24,341 nucleotides of DNA. It comes from JTS-RE9 sp964649195 (lineage in GTDB: Bacteria > Planctomycetota > Phycisphaerae > Phycisphaerales > Phycisphaeraceae). Made by a program: the position numbers and the translations under genes. Position 1 is the first letter of the stretch. Every line of letters starts with the position of its first letter. The DNA lies in assembly GCA_964649195.1 (NCBI GenBank), contig CAZYPK010000074.1, forward strand, positions 1-24,341, written 5' to 3'. The notes under the pieces were generated by a model that worked only from the letters and a program-made list of their open reading frames with translations, was not told the DNA's origin and did no database searches. Positions 8,527-15,181 of the stretch are shown piece after piece.

Positions 8527-8788
8527 GGGAGGAAAGGAAAAGCAGGAAAGCAGGAAAGCAGGAAATTCAAGGCAACGGAAGGTGAGCGTTCAACGAAGTC
8601 CGAAAAGCGGGAAAGCGGGAAATTCGGACTTCGTTGGGCGGTGAAGGGAAAAGCAGGAAATCAGGAAAGCAGGAAAGCAGGAAAGCAGGAAAGCAAGAAA
8701 TTCGGACTTCGTTGAACGGTCGCCTTCCGTTGCCTTGAATTTCTTGCTTTCCTGCTTTCCTGCTTTCCTGTTTTTCCTTTCACCTCCC
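8527..8788. repeat. Octamer-repeat island folded as a large inverted repeat
   Basis: The arms (8527-8604 and 8701-8788) are nearly perfect reverse complements. They contain tandem AGCAGGAA octamers: three units on the left (8542-8565) and four on the right (8740-8771), the main length difference. The centre holds a further six-unit array (8653-8700) and an extra inverted copy of the motif CAACGAAGTCCGAA (8623-8636). The right arm overlaps the last codons and stop of the kinase gene. Together with the promoter region this is all that the 365-bp gap holds. Confidence 0.93.
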
Positions 8789-9646
8789 CGCGTGCGTCGT
8801 CTCCGGCTTTTCGCCGGTGCTGGGGCGGTTGATCTGGGCGATGGCCATGCCCAGCCGCTGATGGACCTGGTTCATCGATTGCGGGCGGTCCGCAGGCTGG
8901 AACTCGATGCAGTTCATCACCAGGCTCGACAGCGCCGGCGGCGTCTGGGGGTTCAACTCCTTCACCGGCTTGCATTCCTTGGTCGGCTTCATCGCCACGG
9001 TCGGCTCGGCCGAGGGCATGATCGAAGGAACGTGCTGCCGGGTCAGCAGAAAATACATCGTCGCGCCCAGGTTATAGACATCCGTCTCCGGCGTGATCTG
9101 CCTTCGCCGCACCTGTTCGGGCGCGATGTAATCCGGCGTGCCCTGAATCCGCTGCTTCACCGTGCCGATCGGACAGCTCTGACCCAGGTCGATGATCTTC
9201 ACCACCTGCTTGTCATCCACCATGATGTTGTTGGGCTTGATGTCCGCATGAACGTAGCCGGCCGCGTGAAACGCCCCCAGCCCCTCGGCCACCTTCTGCA
9301 TCACCTGGCAGAAGTCGAGCATGTCGCGGAACTCGTACTGCTCCAGCGTCATGCCATCGACCAGTTCCATGAGCACATAGACCTCGGTCGTCTTGATCAT
9401 GCCCTTGCGAATCATTTTGAAGCTCTTGCGGATCGTCGGATGATCCACCTTCTGGGCGATCTGGTGCTCGGTCACCACCTGATCGATGAACCGCTGCTGG
9501 TCGGCGCTGTTGCGGACGACGTGCTTGATGGCATAGACGTGGTTGTTCTTGTCCTTGACGGCATAAATCGTGCTGTGCGCACCCGAACCCAGAGGCTGGG
9601 CGTTCAGCACTTCGTACTTGCCGAGGATCTTTTCGAAGCGATTCAT
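8780..9646 (-). CDS. Soluble Hanks-type serine/threonine protein kinase
   Basis: The protein has 288 aa from the ATG at 9646. A TTG at 9688 in the same frame, close behind a GAAGAGGG sequence, is an alternative start that adds 14 residues. It is almost only a kinase domain: Gly-loop LGSGAHSTIY (19-28), ATP-binding Lys41, helix-C Glu60, catalytic loop HADIKPNN (133-140, Asp135), metal-binding DLG at 153-155 in place of DFG, APE at 175-177 and Asp189. The catalytic loop has HAD instead of HRD, which suggests it is not controlled by activation-loop phosphorylation. There is no transmembrane segment and no sensor domain, so it should be cytoplasmic. The substrate is unknown and no phosphatase is in the window. 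Confidence 0.93.
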   Translation of the reverse strand: MNRFEKILGKYEVLNAQPLGSGAHSTIYAVKDKNNHVYAIKHVVRNSADQQRFIDQVVTEHQIAQKVDHPTIRKSFKMIRKGMIKTTEVYVLMELVDGMTLEQYEFRDMLDFCQVMQKVAEGLGAFHAAGYVHADIKPNNIMVDDKQVVKIIDLGQSCPIGTVKQRIQGTPDYIAPEQVRRRQITPETDVYNLGATMYFLLTRQHVPSIMPSAEPTVAMKPTKECKPVKELNPQTPPALSSLVMNCIEFQPADRPQSMNQVHQRLGMAIAQINRPSTGEKPETTHAGR

Positions 9647-9737
9647 GCAGCCGGTGATTCCCGCCGTGGCAAACCGGGCGCATGACAAGCCCTCTTCGCC
9701 GCGACCCAGGTTGTCTATGAAAACTTATGAATCTATG

Positions 9738-9771
9738 CCGTCAAAACGCCGTCAAAACGACCGTCAAAACG
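9738..9771. promoter_or_regulatory. Three direct repeats CCGTCAAAACG (possible operator)
   Basis: Identical 11-mers start at 9738, 9749 and 9761, spaced 11 and 12 bp, close to one DNA turn, about 90 bp upstream of the kinase ATG. On the minus strand each contains TTTTGACG, so one could serve as a -35 box (TTGACG), but I find no convincing -10. A regulator binding site is inference. Confidence 0.45.
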
Positions 9772-10118
9772 GAACAAAAACCGCTTTGGAACGGACGAAG
9801 CAATCGCTTCGAGGACCAAAGTTTAGGGCAATCCGGCAAGCTTCACAAATCCCTCACTTGGATTATCGACCCATGCCCCATCGGACTTCACACACCGCCG
9901 GAACCCACGGCAAAGCGGGAAGGCCCGACGATGAGAACCTCGATGAATCCGGTTCGACGATGCAAGACCCATCATTCACAACCAGCGGGGGATCGCCGCA
10001 CCAATGGGTCTGCGGGACAGACCCCGGCGACGGCCCCATCATAACATGTTTCTCACCAAAAACGGCGACGAATCTTACGCCATCAGCGCATCTGAGGAAT
10101 GAACCCCCCGGGCGCGCA
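9772..10118. other. Intergenic stretch without recognisable gene
   Basis: Short frames on both strands lack ribosome binding sites and family features. A small hairpin CGAAGC/GCTTCG lies near 9800. No tRNA or other RNA gene was recognised. Confidence 0.4.
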
Positions 10119-10277
10119 TTGTCATAGCCGCAGCGTTCTCGCTGCGCGTCTGTGGAACAGGAAACAGAGAACAGGGAACAGGAGACAGGGAACAGGAGAC
10201 AGAATCTCAAATTTCAAATCTCTGTCCCCTGTCTCCTATCCCGCAGACGCGCAGCGAGGACGCTGCGGCTTTGACAC
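10119..10277. repeat. Composite repeat: inverted 39-bp elements flanking heptamer arrays
   Basis: Element copies at 10119-10157 (+) and 10239-10277 (-) are inverted and match at 34 of 39 positions. Between them lie degenerate GGGACAG heptamers (about 10154-10198), an AT-rich centre (CTCAAATTTCAAAT) and the opposite-strand CTGTCCC/CTGTCTC units (10222-10236). The whole 159 bp is thus one large hairpin-forming unit. Its right edge touches the chelatase stop codon. Confidence 0.9.
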
Positions 10278-10765
10278 TATCCCCTATCCCCCGTTCGCAG
10301 GGCGCACCCCGCGTCGCTGCCGGTGCAGACATCGCATTCACCGGCCAGCCCCTGGGCGTGGGCCAGGCAGTGCGCCACGCGGGATTCGACGATCTGCATC
10401 ATCATCGGGTGCAACCCGAACGGCGCGGCGACCATGAACTCGATGCCCGGATGATTCGCCGCCGCCTGCTCCGTCAGCCGCGGAATGTCGCTGCTCCAGT
10501 GCCTGCCGGGAAGGAGAAAATAGGGCATGACGATCACCCGCCTGGCCCCGCGCTTCACGCACTTATCAAAAGCCTGCCCAATGGAAGGCTCCGCCAGTTC
10601 CATATGTGCCGGCTCGATGATGGCGCAGCCCGACCGGGCGCGAAACCGCTGAACGAAGAGTTCGAGCATCGCGTTGGATTCGTGCCGCCTGGAGCCGTGA
10701 TCCACGATGATCAGACCGGTGATGGGAGAGGAATCGTTGGGCATCGTGGTGATGTGTTCATTCAA
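10277..10765 (-). CDS. CbiX/SirB-type sirohydrochlorin chelatase-like protein
   Basis: The protein has 162 aa and starts at the ATG at 10765; Met8 is an alternative and neither has a clear ribosome binding site. The family inserts Co2+ or Fe2+ into sirohydrochlorin in cobalamin or siroheme synthesis. Visible marks are VDHGSR (21-26, metal-binding His23), an EPAHMELAEPSI stretch (51-62) and MPYFLLPGRHWSSDIP (80-95, His89). After residue 140 comes a Cys cluster (Cys144, Cys147, Cys154) that could bind metal or an Fe-S cluster. The last residues (TGDRG) and the stop codon come from the downstream heptamer repeat, so the native end may have been replaced. No other tetrapyrrole gene is nearby. The gene is bracketed by same-orientation copies of the 39-bp element. 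Confidence 0.85.
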   Translation of the reverse strand: MNEHITTMPNDSSPITGLIIVDHGSRRHESNAMLELFVQRFRARSGCAIIEPAHMELAEPSIGQAFDKCVKRGARRVIVMPYFLLPGRHWSSDIPRLTEQAAANHPGIEFMVAAPFGLHPMMMQIVESRVAHCLAHAQGLAGECDVCTGSDAGCALRTGDRG

Positions 10766-10810
10766 GCCGCTTGCGGCAGACGCGCAGCGAGGACGCTGCG
10801 GCTATGACAC
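10764..10810 (-). repeat. Fused palindrome and 39-bp element copy
   Basis: GCCGCTTGCGGC (10766-10777) runs into a copy of the 39-bp element (10776-10810) read on the minus strand. It occupies the region where the chelatase promoter and ribosome binding site should be. Confidence 0.85.
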
Positions 10811-10914
10811 TGTCTCCTGTCCCCTGTCCCCTGTCTCCTGTCCCCTGTCTCCTGTCCCCTGTCCCCTGTCCCCTGTCTCCTGTCCCCTGTCCCCTGTCCC
10901 CTGTCTCCTGTCCC
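10810..10914. repeat. Fifteen perfect heptamers CTGTCYC
   Basis: Fifteen uninterrupted 7-bp units, ten CTGTCCC and five CTGTCTC, vary only at the sixth base. The array ends five bases before the M28 stop codon (10921-10919). In gene sense it reads GGGACAG and would be the start of the 3' untranslated region. Confidence 0.97.
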
Positions 10915-10918
10915 CGTC

Positions 10919-12883
10919 TCACCGCGTGCCCAGCTTCACTTTGATCTCCGCGTCCTTGCCCTCCCGTTTCAATCCCACGCTGATCTCATCGCCCGCCTTG
11001 CTTTGGGCCAGCAGGGCGGTGAGGTCGTGGAGGTTTTTGACGGGCTTGCCGTTCCATGCGGTGATTTTGTCATCGGGCTTGAGGCCGGCCTTTTCCGCCG
11101 GGCTGCCGTTGCTGGTGCCGTCGATGAGGCAGCCATCGGTGGCTTCCATGCTGGCGTAGTTGGGAACGATGCCCAGGTAGGCCCCGCCGCCGCGCGGTCC
11201 GCCTGCCGCGGGGTGGGCCATGCGCACGGCCTGAAACTTCATCCGCTCGGTCCTGTCCCACAGCTTCAGCGTCATGCCGCTGACCAGGTGGGCGGTTTTC
11301 GTTCCGCCTTCGAAGTTGATTTTGTCCGCGGTGTCGGTGGGCTTGTGATAATCGGGATGGATGCCGGTGAAGAAGTGGACCGCGGGGATGCTCCTGGCGT
11401 GGAAGCTCTGATGATCGCTGCCGCCGATGCCCATGCCTGCGGAGCTGACGACATTCAGGTTCAGCGGTGTGGAGACCTCCTTGATCAGGGCTTCGAACTG
11501 ATCGCCCGATCCGCTGCCGGAGGCGATGAGCTTGTTGCCTTCCATGCGGCCGGTCATGTCGAGGTTGAGCATGACCACCATCTGTTCGAGCTTGACGCCC
11601 AGTTCATCGGGCTTGCGCAGCAGGTGCGCCGAGCCGAGCAGGCCGCGCTCCTCGCCGGTGAAGAGCACGAAGAGAATCGACCTTCGATCCGCCGGCGCGC
11701 CCTGGGCCTTGGCGGCCTGGGCGAGGTTGGCGGCGCTGATGACCACGCCTGCGGTGCCCGAAGCGTTGTCGTCGGCGCCGTGATGCGTCTGCCTCAGTCC
11801 GCCGCGCGCCAGGCTGCCGATGTCGCCAAAGCCCAGGTGGTCGTAGTGCCCGCCGATGACGATGTATTCATCCTTGAGCCTGCCCGCGCCAGGCAGCACG
11901 CCCGCGACGTTATGCACCGTCGCCTTGACCCGCTCCATCTTCACCGCCATCTTCGCCTGCACCGCTTCAAAGTGATGCACTTTTGTGGCGCCGGCGTTGG
12001 CGTCCTTCTCCCACTGCCTGGCGGTCGATTCATCACCCAGGCCGCCGGAGCGGAGGATCATCCGAAAAACATCCGGCTTGATCTGAATCACCGGGATCGA
12101 AGCCGCCTGCCCCTGCGTCGCCGCCACCGAAGGCATCGCCCCGCCCTTGTCCTGCGAAGGTGGATCGACCACCAGCAGCGCCGCGGCGCCGTGCTGCGCC
12201 GCCCACTTCGCCTTGTTGATCAGGCTCGACGCCTCGCCCCACTGCCCCGCCTTGGCGTTGAGCATCAACACCGGCTTGCCCTCTTCATCCACCGGCTCAA
12301 AACGGTAGGCCACCGCGATCCGGCCCTTGAGCCCGTCCTTCTCCAGCGTCTTGAAACTGTCGTACCCGCCATGCGCGTTGACCGCCCCGTAGCCCACGAA
12401 AACGAGCGAGGCCGTCACCTGCCCATCCCCGGAAAACCCGCGGGCGCCATACTGCTCGCCCAGCCTGGGTTCCAGCAGCGTCTTGCCTTCCTTGTCCAGC
12501 AGCGCCAGTTCCTGCTGTTTGGCGGCAATGCCTGCGGAGATTTCAAACTCCTGAAGGAACGAAGATTCGCCGTTGTTCGTCTTGAACGCCGGCACGAGGC
12601 CGATCTTCTCAAACTCCTTCACCAGATAATCACGCGCCCTGTCCAGCCCCTGCGTGCCCGGCCCCCGGCCTTCCATCTCCGGCGAAGCCAGATCGATCAC
12701 CAGTTGCTTGTACCGTTCGATGTCCTTCGCCAGCGCCGCCTGGCTGACCAGCGCCGCATCGGCCTTCGCCGCCGTCGTCACCGCAACCGGCGGCCTGACC
12801 TCCGGCGACAGTTGAGCCTCAAGCGCCATCGACGTGCCGATGACCACCGCCAACAACGCAGAAAAAGTTCGAGGACGAATCAT
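10919..12883 (-). CDS. Secreted M28-family zinc aminopeptidase with PA and PDZ domains
   Basis: The protein has 654 aa. The ATG at 12883 follows a perfect GGAGG by 7 nt; an in-frame ATG at 12910 lies upstream of that site and is rejected. Residues 1-23 form a signal peptide. A protease-associated-like domain is inserted at about 140-300. The M28 core follows with the expected zinc ligands and catalytic Glu: GGHYDHLG (His346), ADDNASG (Asp371), TGEERG (Glu411, Glu412), NLDM (Asp442) and DYHKPTDT (His513). A PDZ domain occupies about 565-652 (YLGIVP, GSPAEKAGLKPDD). It should remove N-terminal residues from peptides in the periplasm. The repeat array begins right after its stop. Confidence 0.95.
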   Translation of the reverse strand: MIRPRTFSALLAVVIGTSMALEAQLSPEVRPPVAVTTAAKADAALVSQAALAKDIERYKQLVIDLASPEMEGRGPGTQGLDRARDYLVKEFEKIGLVPAFKTNNGESSFLQEFEISAGIAAKQQELALLDKEGKTLLEPRLGEQYGARGFSGDGQVTASLVFVGYGAVNAHGGYDSFKTLEKDGLKGRIAVAYRFEPVDEEGKPVLMLNAKAGQWGEASSLINKAKWAAQHGAAALLVVDPPSQDKGGAMPSVAATQGQAASIPVIQIKPDVFRMILRSGGLGDESTARQWEKDANAGATKVHHFEAVQAKMAVKMERVKATVHNVAGVLPGAGRLKDEYIVIGGHYDHLGFGDIGSLARGGLRQTHHGADDNASGTAGVVISAANLAQAAKAQGAPADRRSILFVLFTGEERGLLGSAHLLRKPDELGVKLEQMVVMLNLDMTGRMEGNKLIASGSGSGDQFEALIKEVSTPLNLNVVSSAGMGIGGSDHQSFHARSIPAVHFFTGIHPDYHKPTDTADKINFEGGTKTAHLVSGMTLKLWDRTERMKFQAVRMAHPAAGGPRGGGAYLGIVPNYASMEATDGCLIDGTSNGSPAEKAGLKPDDKITAWNGKPVKNLHDLTALLAQSKAGDEISVGLKREGKDAEIKVKLGTR

Positions 12884-12890
12884 GCGAAAA

Positions 12891-12895
12891 CCTCC
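12891..12895 (-). promoter_or_regulatory. GGAGG ribosome binding site of the M28 gene
   Basis: A perfect anti-Shine-Dalgarno match 7 nt before the ATG at 12883 decides between two in-frame start codons. Confidence 0.85.
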
Positions 12896-12943
12896 GATGA
12901 GTCGAAACATGATACCCGGCAGAGCGGAATGAGGATAAACAAC

Positions 12944-13032
12944 CGGGATTCCTGAATAACCTCACCCCCAAGCCGCTTGCGGCTTCGCAATCCCCTGGTT
13001 CACGGTACATCCGGGGTTATTCAGAAGTCCCG
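12944..13032. repeat. 18-bp inverted repeat enclosing a dispersed palindrome
   Basis: Arms 12944-12961 and 13015-13032 match at 16 of 18 positions in inverted orientation (CCTGAATAACC against GGTTATTCAG). The enclosed part carries the reversed 18-mer (12971-12988) that also occurs at 6126 and 24198. The element lies between the M28 promoter side and the winged-helix remnant, and may mark an insertion junction. Confidence 0.7.
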
Positions 13033-13040
13033 ACTCTCAA

Positions 13041-13316
13041 AACACCAGGGGAAAAGCCACAGGACAAGTCACGGGACAAGTCGCAGGACAAGTCACCGGG
13101 GAAGTTTTGCGGCTTCTGAAGGTCATGGCCGACGAACAGAACCGTACCGCACTCCAGGCGAAGCTCAAGCTCAGTGGCAGGGCGAACTTCTTGAAATTGT
13201 ATCTGGAACCGTCCCTGAAAGCCGGATTGATCGAGATGACGATTCCCGATAAACCGAAAAGCCGCCTTCAAAAATACCGACTGACGGACAAGGGCCGCAC
13301 GCTGATTGGACGATAG
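13041..13316 (+). pseudogene. C-terminal remnant of a Fic/AlbA-type protein (winged helix)
   Basis: The frame reads TGQVTGQVAGQVTGEV, then a winged-helix segment ending in IEMTIPDKPKSRLQKYRLTDKGR. From family knowledge this repeated TGQV linker and wing are the C-terminus of larger regulators with an AlbA_2 or Fic domain. The N-terminal catalytic part is absent: the frame is closed by a TAA at 12957-12959. A 69-aa product could start at the TTG at 13107, or at an ATG at 13125, but neither has a clear ribosome binding site. It ends two bases before the convergent sulfatase stop codon. I read it as a decayed or transferred fragment; a small stand-alone regulator is the alternative. Confidence 0.65.
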
Positions 13317-13318
13317 AA

Positions 13319-14863
13319 TCACCGTCCTGTCCTCTCCCCCTTGCCCTTTTGCGGCGGCTGCGATTTTCCCGGCTTTTCATCGGGAAACTGCCGCCAGTAA
13401 AGCTCGTGAAAAGGGTTGACGGCAGGGCCGTCGAGGTCTTCGTTGATCATCATGGGCAGCACTTGCCGCCACCACGCATCGTATGCCTGCCGCAGTTGGG
13501 CGACGATCTGCGGGTGCTCATCGATCACGTTCTTCTTCTGGGCAAAGTCGGTCTGAAGATCGTAAAGCTCCTTGTTGTTGACGAGGGTGAACCGGCTGTT
13601 GCGGATGGACATGTTGCTGAACTTCGCCTGAGCCGCCTTGCCGCGCTGCCAGCGGCCCACGTGGGTCACCAGCGTGCGATCAGGCCACGGGGCCTTGGCA
13701 TCCTTGAGCAGCGGGACCAGGCTGCGGCCATCGAGTTCCAGATCATCAGGCAGCTTCGCCCCGGCAAGGGCGGCGAAGGTGGGCAGGTAATCGATGTGGG
13801 CGGTGAGCTGATCCACATCAACCCCGGCAGGGAGCGTGCCGGGCCAGCGCCAGAAGCCGGGCACGCGCGTGCCGCCGAGGAAGGGCGAGCCTTTGGCGCC
13901 GCGCATCCCGGCATTGAAGACCTGCGCCCCGGTGGCGGTGCCGTTGTCGGTCATGAAGATGAGCAGGGTGTCACGTTCGATGTCCAGTTCCTTGAGCTTT
14001 GCCAGGAGCCTGCCGACGTTGTCGTCGATGTTGGTGATCATGCCATAGAATTTGGCGACATTGGCATTGACCTTGCCGGCGTACATGGCCTCATATTCGG
14101 GCGGGACGATGAGCGGGCCGTGCGGCGCGTTGGGTGAAATGTGGCAGTAAAACGGGGCTGATTTGCCCTCCTTTTTCGCCTTGGCGCGCTCCTGGATCCA
14201 CTGCATGGCCTGGTTGAAGAAGACATCGGTGCAGTAGCCTTTGGTTTTGACGAACCTGCCGTTGTGCAGGATGGCGGGGTCGAAGTATTGGTTGCCCGGC
14301 GCATCGCCGCAGGAGCCGGGGTAGCTTTGCCCGATGCCGCCTGCGCCATGGGTGAAGGCTTCGTCGAAGCCGCGCCTGGCGGGCCGGTATTCGGGTTCAT
14401 CGCCCAGGTGCCACTTGCCGAAGATGCCGGTGGCGTAGCCCGCCTGCCGGAGAAGCTGCGGGTAGGTGACGGACTTGAGGCTCATCCGTTCGCGTTCGAG
14501 GATGGTGTGCGTCACGCCGTTCTTGAACTCGTGTCTGCCCGAAAGCATGGCGGCACGGGTGGGGGCGCAGGTCGGGCTGACATGAAAGTCGGTCAGCCGC
14601 AGCGATTCGCGGTGAAGCCGGTCCAGGTGCGGGGTCTTGATGATCGGATTGCCGTGGCAGGCCAGGTCGCCGTAGCCCTGATCATCGGTGATGATGAGGA
14701 TGATGTTCGGACGCGGGCCGGTCTCTTCGCACAATGCCTGCCTTGGTGAGATGGTGTGCAGAAACAGCCCCGCGGCAAGAGCGAACGCCGCCAACGGGTG
14801 GAGCAAAAATCGCTGCTTCCGCGAGGCCGGGTTGCTTGATGATCTGGAGGGAGATGAGGTCAT
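13319..14863 (-). CDS. Formylglycine-dependent sulfatase (arylsulfatase family)
   Basis: The protein has 514 aa and starts at the ATG at 14863, six nt after AGGAA. Residues about 18-45 form a signal peptide with a basic start, so the enzyme is exported. Metal-binding Asp60-Asp61 lie in ITDDQGYGD. The signature CAPTR (Cys99 in TCAPTRAAMLSGR) is the C-x-P-x-R site where Cys is converted to formylglycine. GKWHLG, a second metal-site motif MTDNG and the C-terminal subdomain are present, so it looks intact. It hydrolyses sulfate esters, probably on sulfated glycans or aryl sulfates; the exact substrate cannot be read. The formylglycine-generating enzyme is not in the window. The gene is divergent from the HlyD-like gene. 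Confidence 0.95.
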   Translation of the reverse strand: MTSSPSRSSSNPASRKQRFLLHPLAAFALAAGLFLHTISPRQALCEETGPRPNIILIITDDQGYGDLACHGNPIIKTPHLDRLHRESLRLTDFHVSPTCAPTRAAMLSGRHEFKNGVTHTILERERMSLKSVTYPQLLRQAGYATGIFGKWHLGDEPEYRPARRGFDEAFTHGAGGIGQSYPGSCGDAPGNQYFDPAILHNGRFVKTKGYCTDVFFNQAMQWIQERAKAKKEGKSAPFYCHISPNAPHGPLIVPPEYEAMYAGKVNANVAKFYGMITNIDDNVGRLLAKLKELDIERDTLLIFMTDNGTATGAQVFNAGMRGAKGSPFLGGTRVPGFWRWPGTLPAGVDVDQLTAHIDYLPTFAALAGAKLPDDLELDGRSLVPLLKDAKAPWPDRTLVTHVGRWQRGKAAQAKFSNMSIRNSRFTLVNNKELYDLQTDFAQKKNVIDEHPQIVAQLRQAYDAWWRQVLPMMINEDLDGPAVNPFHELYWRQFPDEKPGKSQPPQKGKGERTGR

Positions 14864-15181
14864 GCCGGGTTCCTGATGTGAAGTCGATGGTTCTTTACCA
14901 CCGCAGTATCGGCCTTGAAGATGATGTGGTCAACGGCACGCGGATGCCACGCGAAGGGCCCCCAGGGCCGTTTCATTCATGGTTGACATGCGGGCTGAAA
15001 TCACAAATCGCAATCACCCCATTGGATGAAACGCACGGATCGAATAAACTGCGGTGCTGGTGGTATTGAACGGTCTCGTCATGAACTGCAATGCGGAATC
15101 AGCCGATCTTTGATTGCATCGGTCCGTTTTGCTCGTCTTGACCCTGCGATGCACGCATCATCTTTTTGGAGGAACGATTCG
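14864..15181. promoter_or_regulatory. Divergent intergenic region between sulfatase and HlyD-like genes
   Basis: It should hold promoters in both directions. On the plus strand a perfect TTGACA lies at 14983-14988 without a good -10, and TTGGAT (15022-15027) and TAAACT (15045-15050) are spaced 17 nt. A GGCCC/GGGCC mini-hairpin lies near 14960. No gene or repeat array was found here. Confidence 0.35.
15168..15172 (+). promoter_or_regulatory. GGAGG ribosome binding site of the HlyD-like gene
   Basis: A perfect GGAGG nine nt before the ATG at 15182 sets that codon as the start, rather than the ATG at 15026 further upstream in the same frame. Confidence 0.85.

Noticed and set aside
8414..8570. 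52-codon extension of the toroid/DUF4159 gene
   Set aside because: Encoded partly by the octamer island and would sit before a good signal peptide; AAAGGGG precedes the ATG at 8414.
8653..8700. CRISPR array
   Set aside because: Units are 8 bp with no spacers; no cas genes. The same holds for the 7-bp arrays.
9727..10044. 105-codon plus-strand frame upstream of the kinase
   Set aside because: Starts inside the triple repeat region, no ribosome binding site, no family resemblance.
10707..11159. Plus-strand frame with repeated SPVSCPLSPVPC peptide
   Set aside because: Product of the 7-bp array read in three frames; no start signal.
11003..12955. 650-codon plus-strand frame
   Set aside because: Opposite the M28 gene with all zinc ligands; no recognisable domain.
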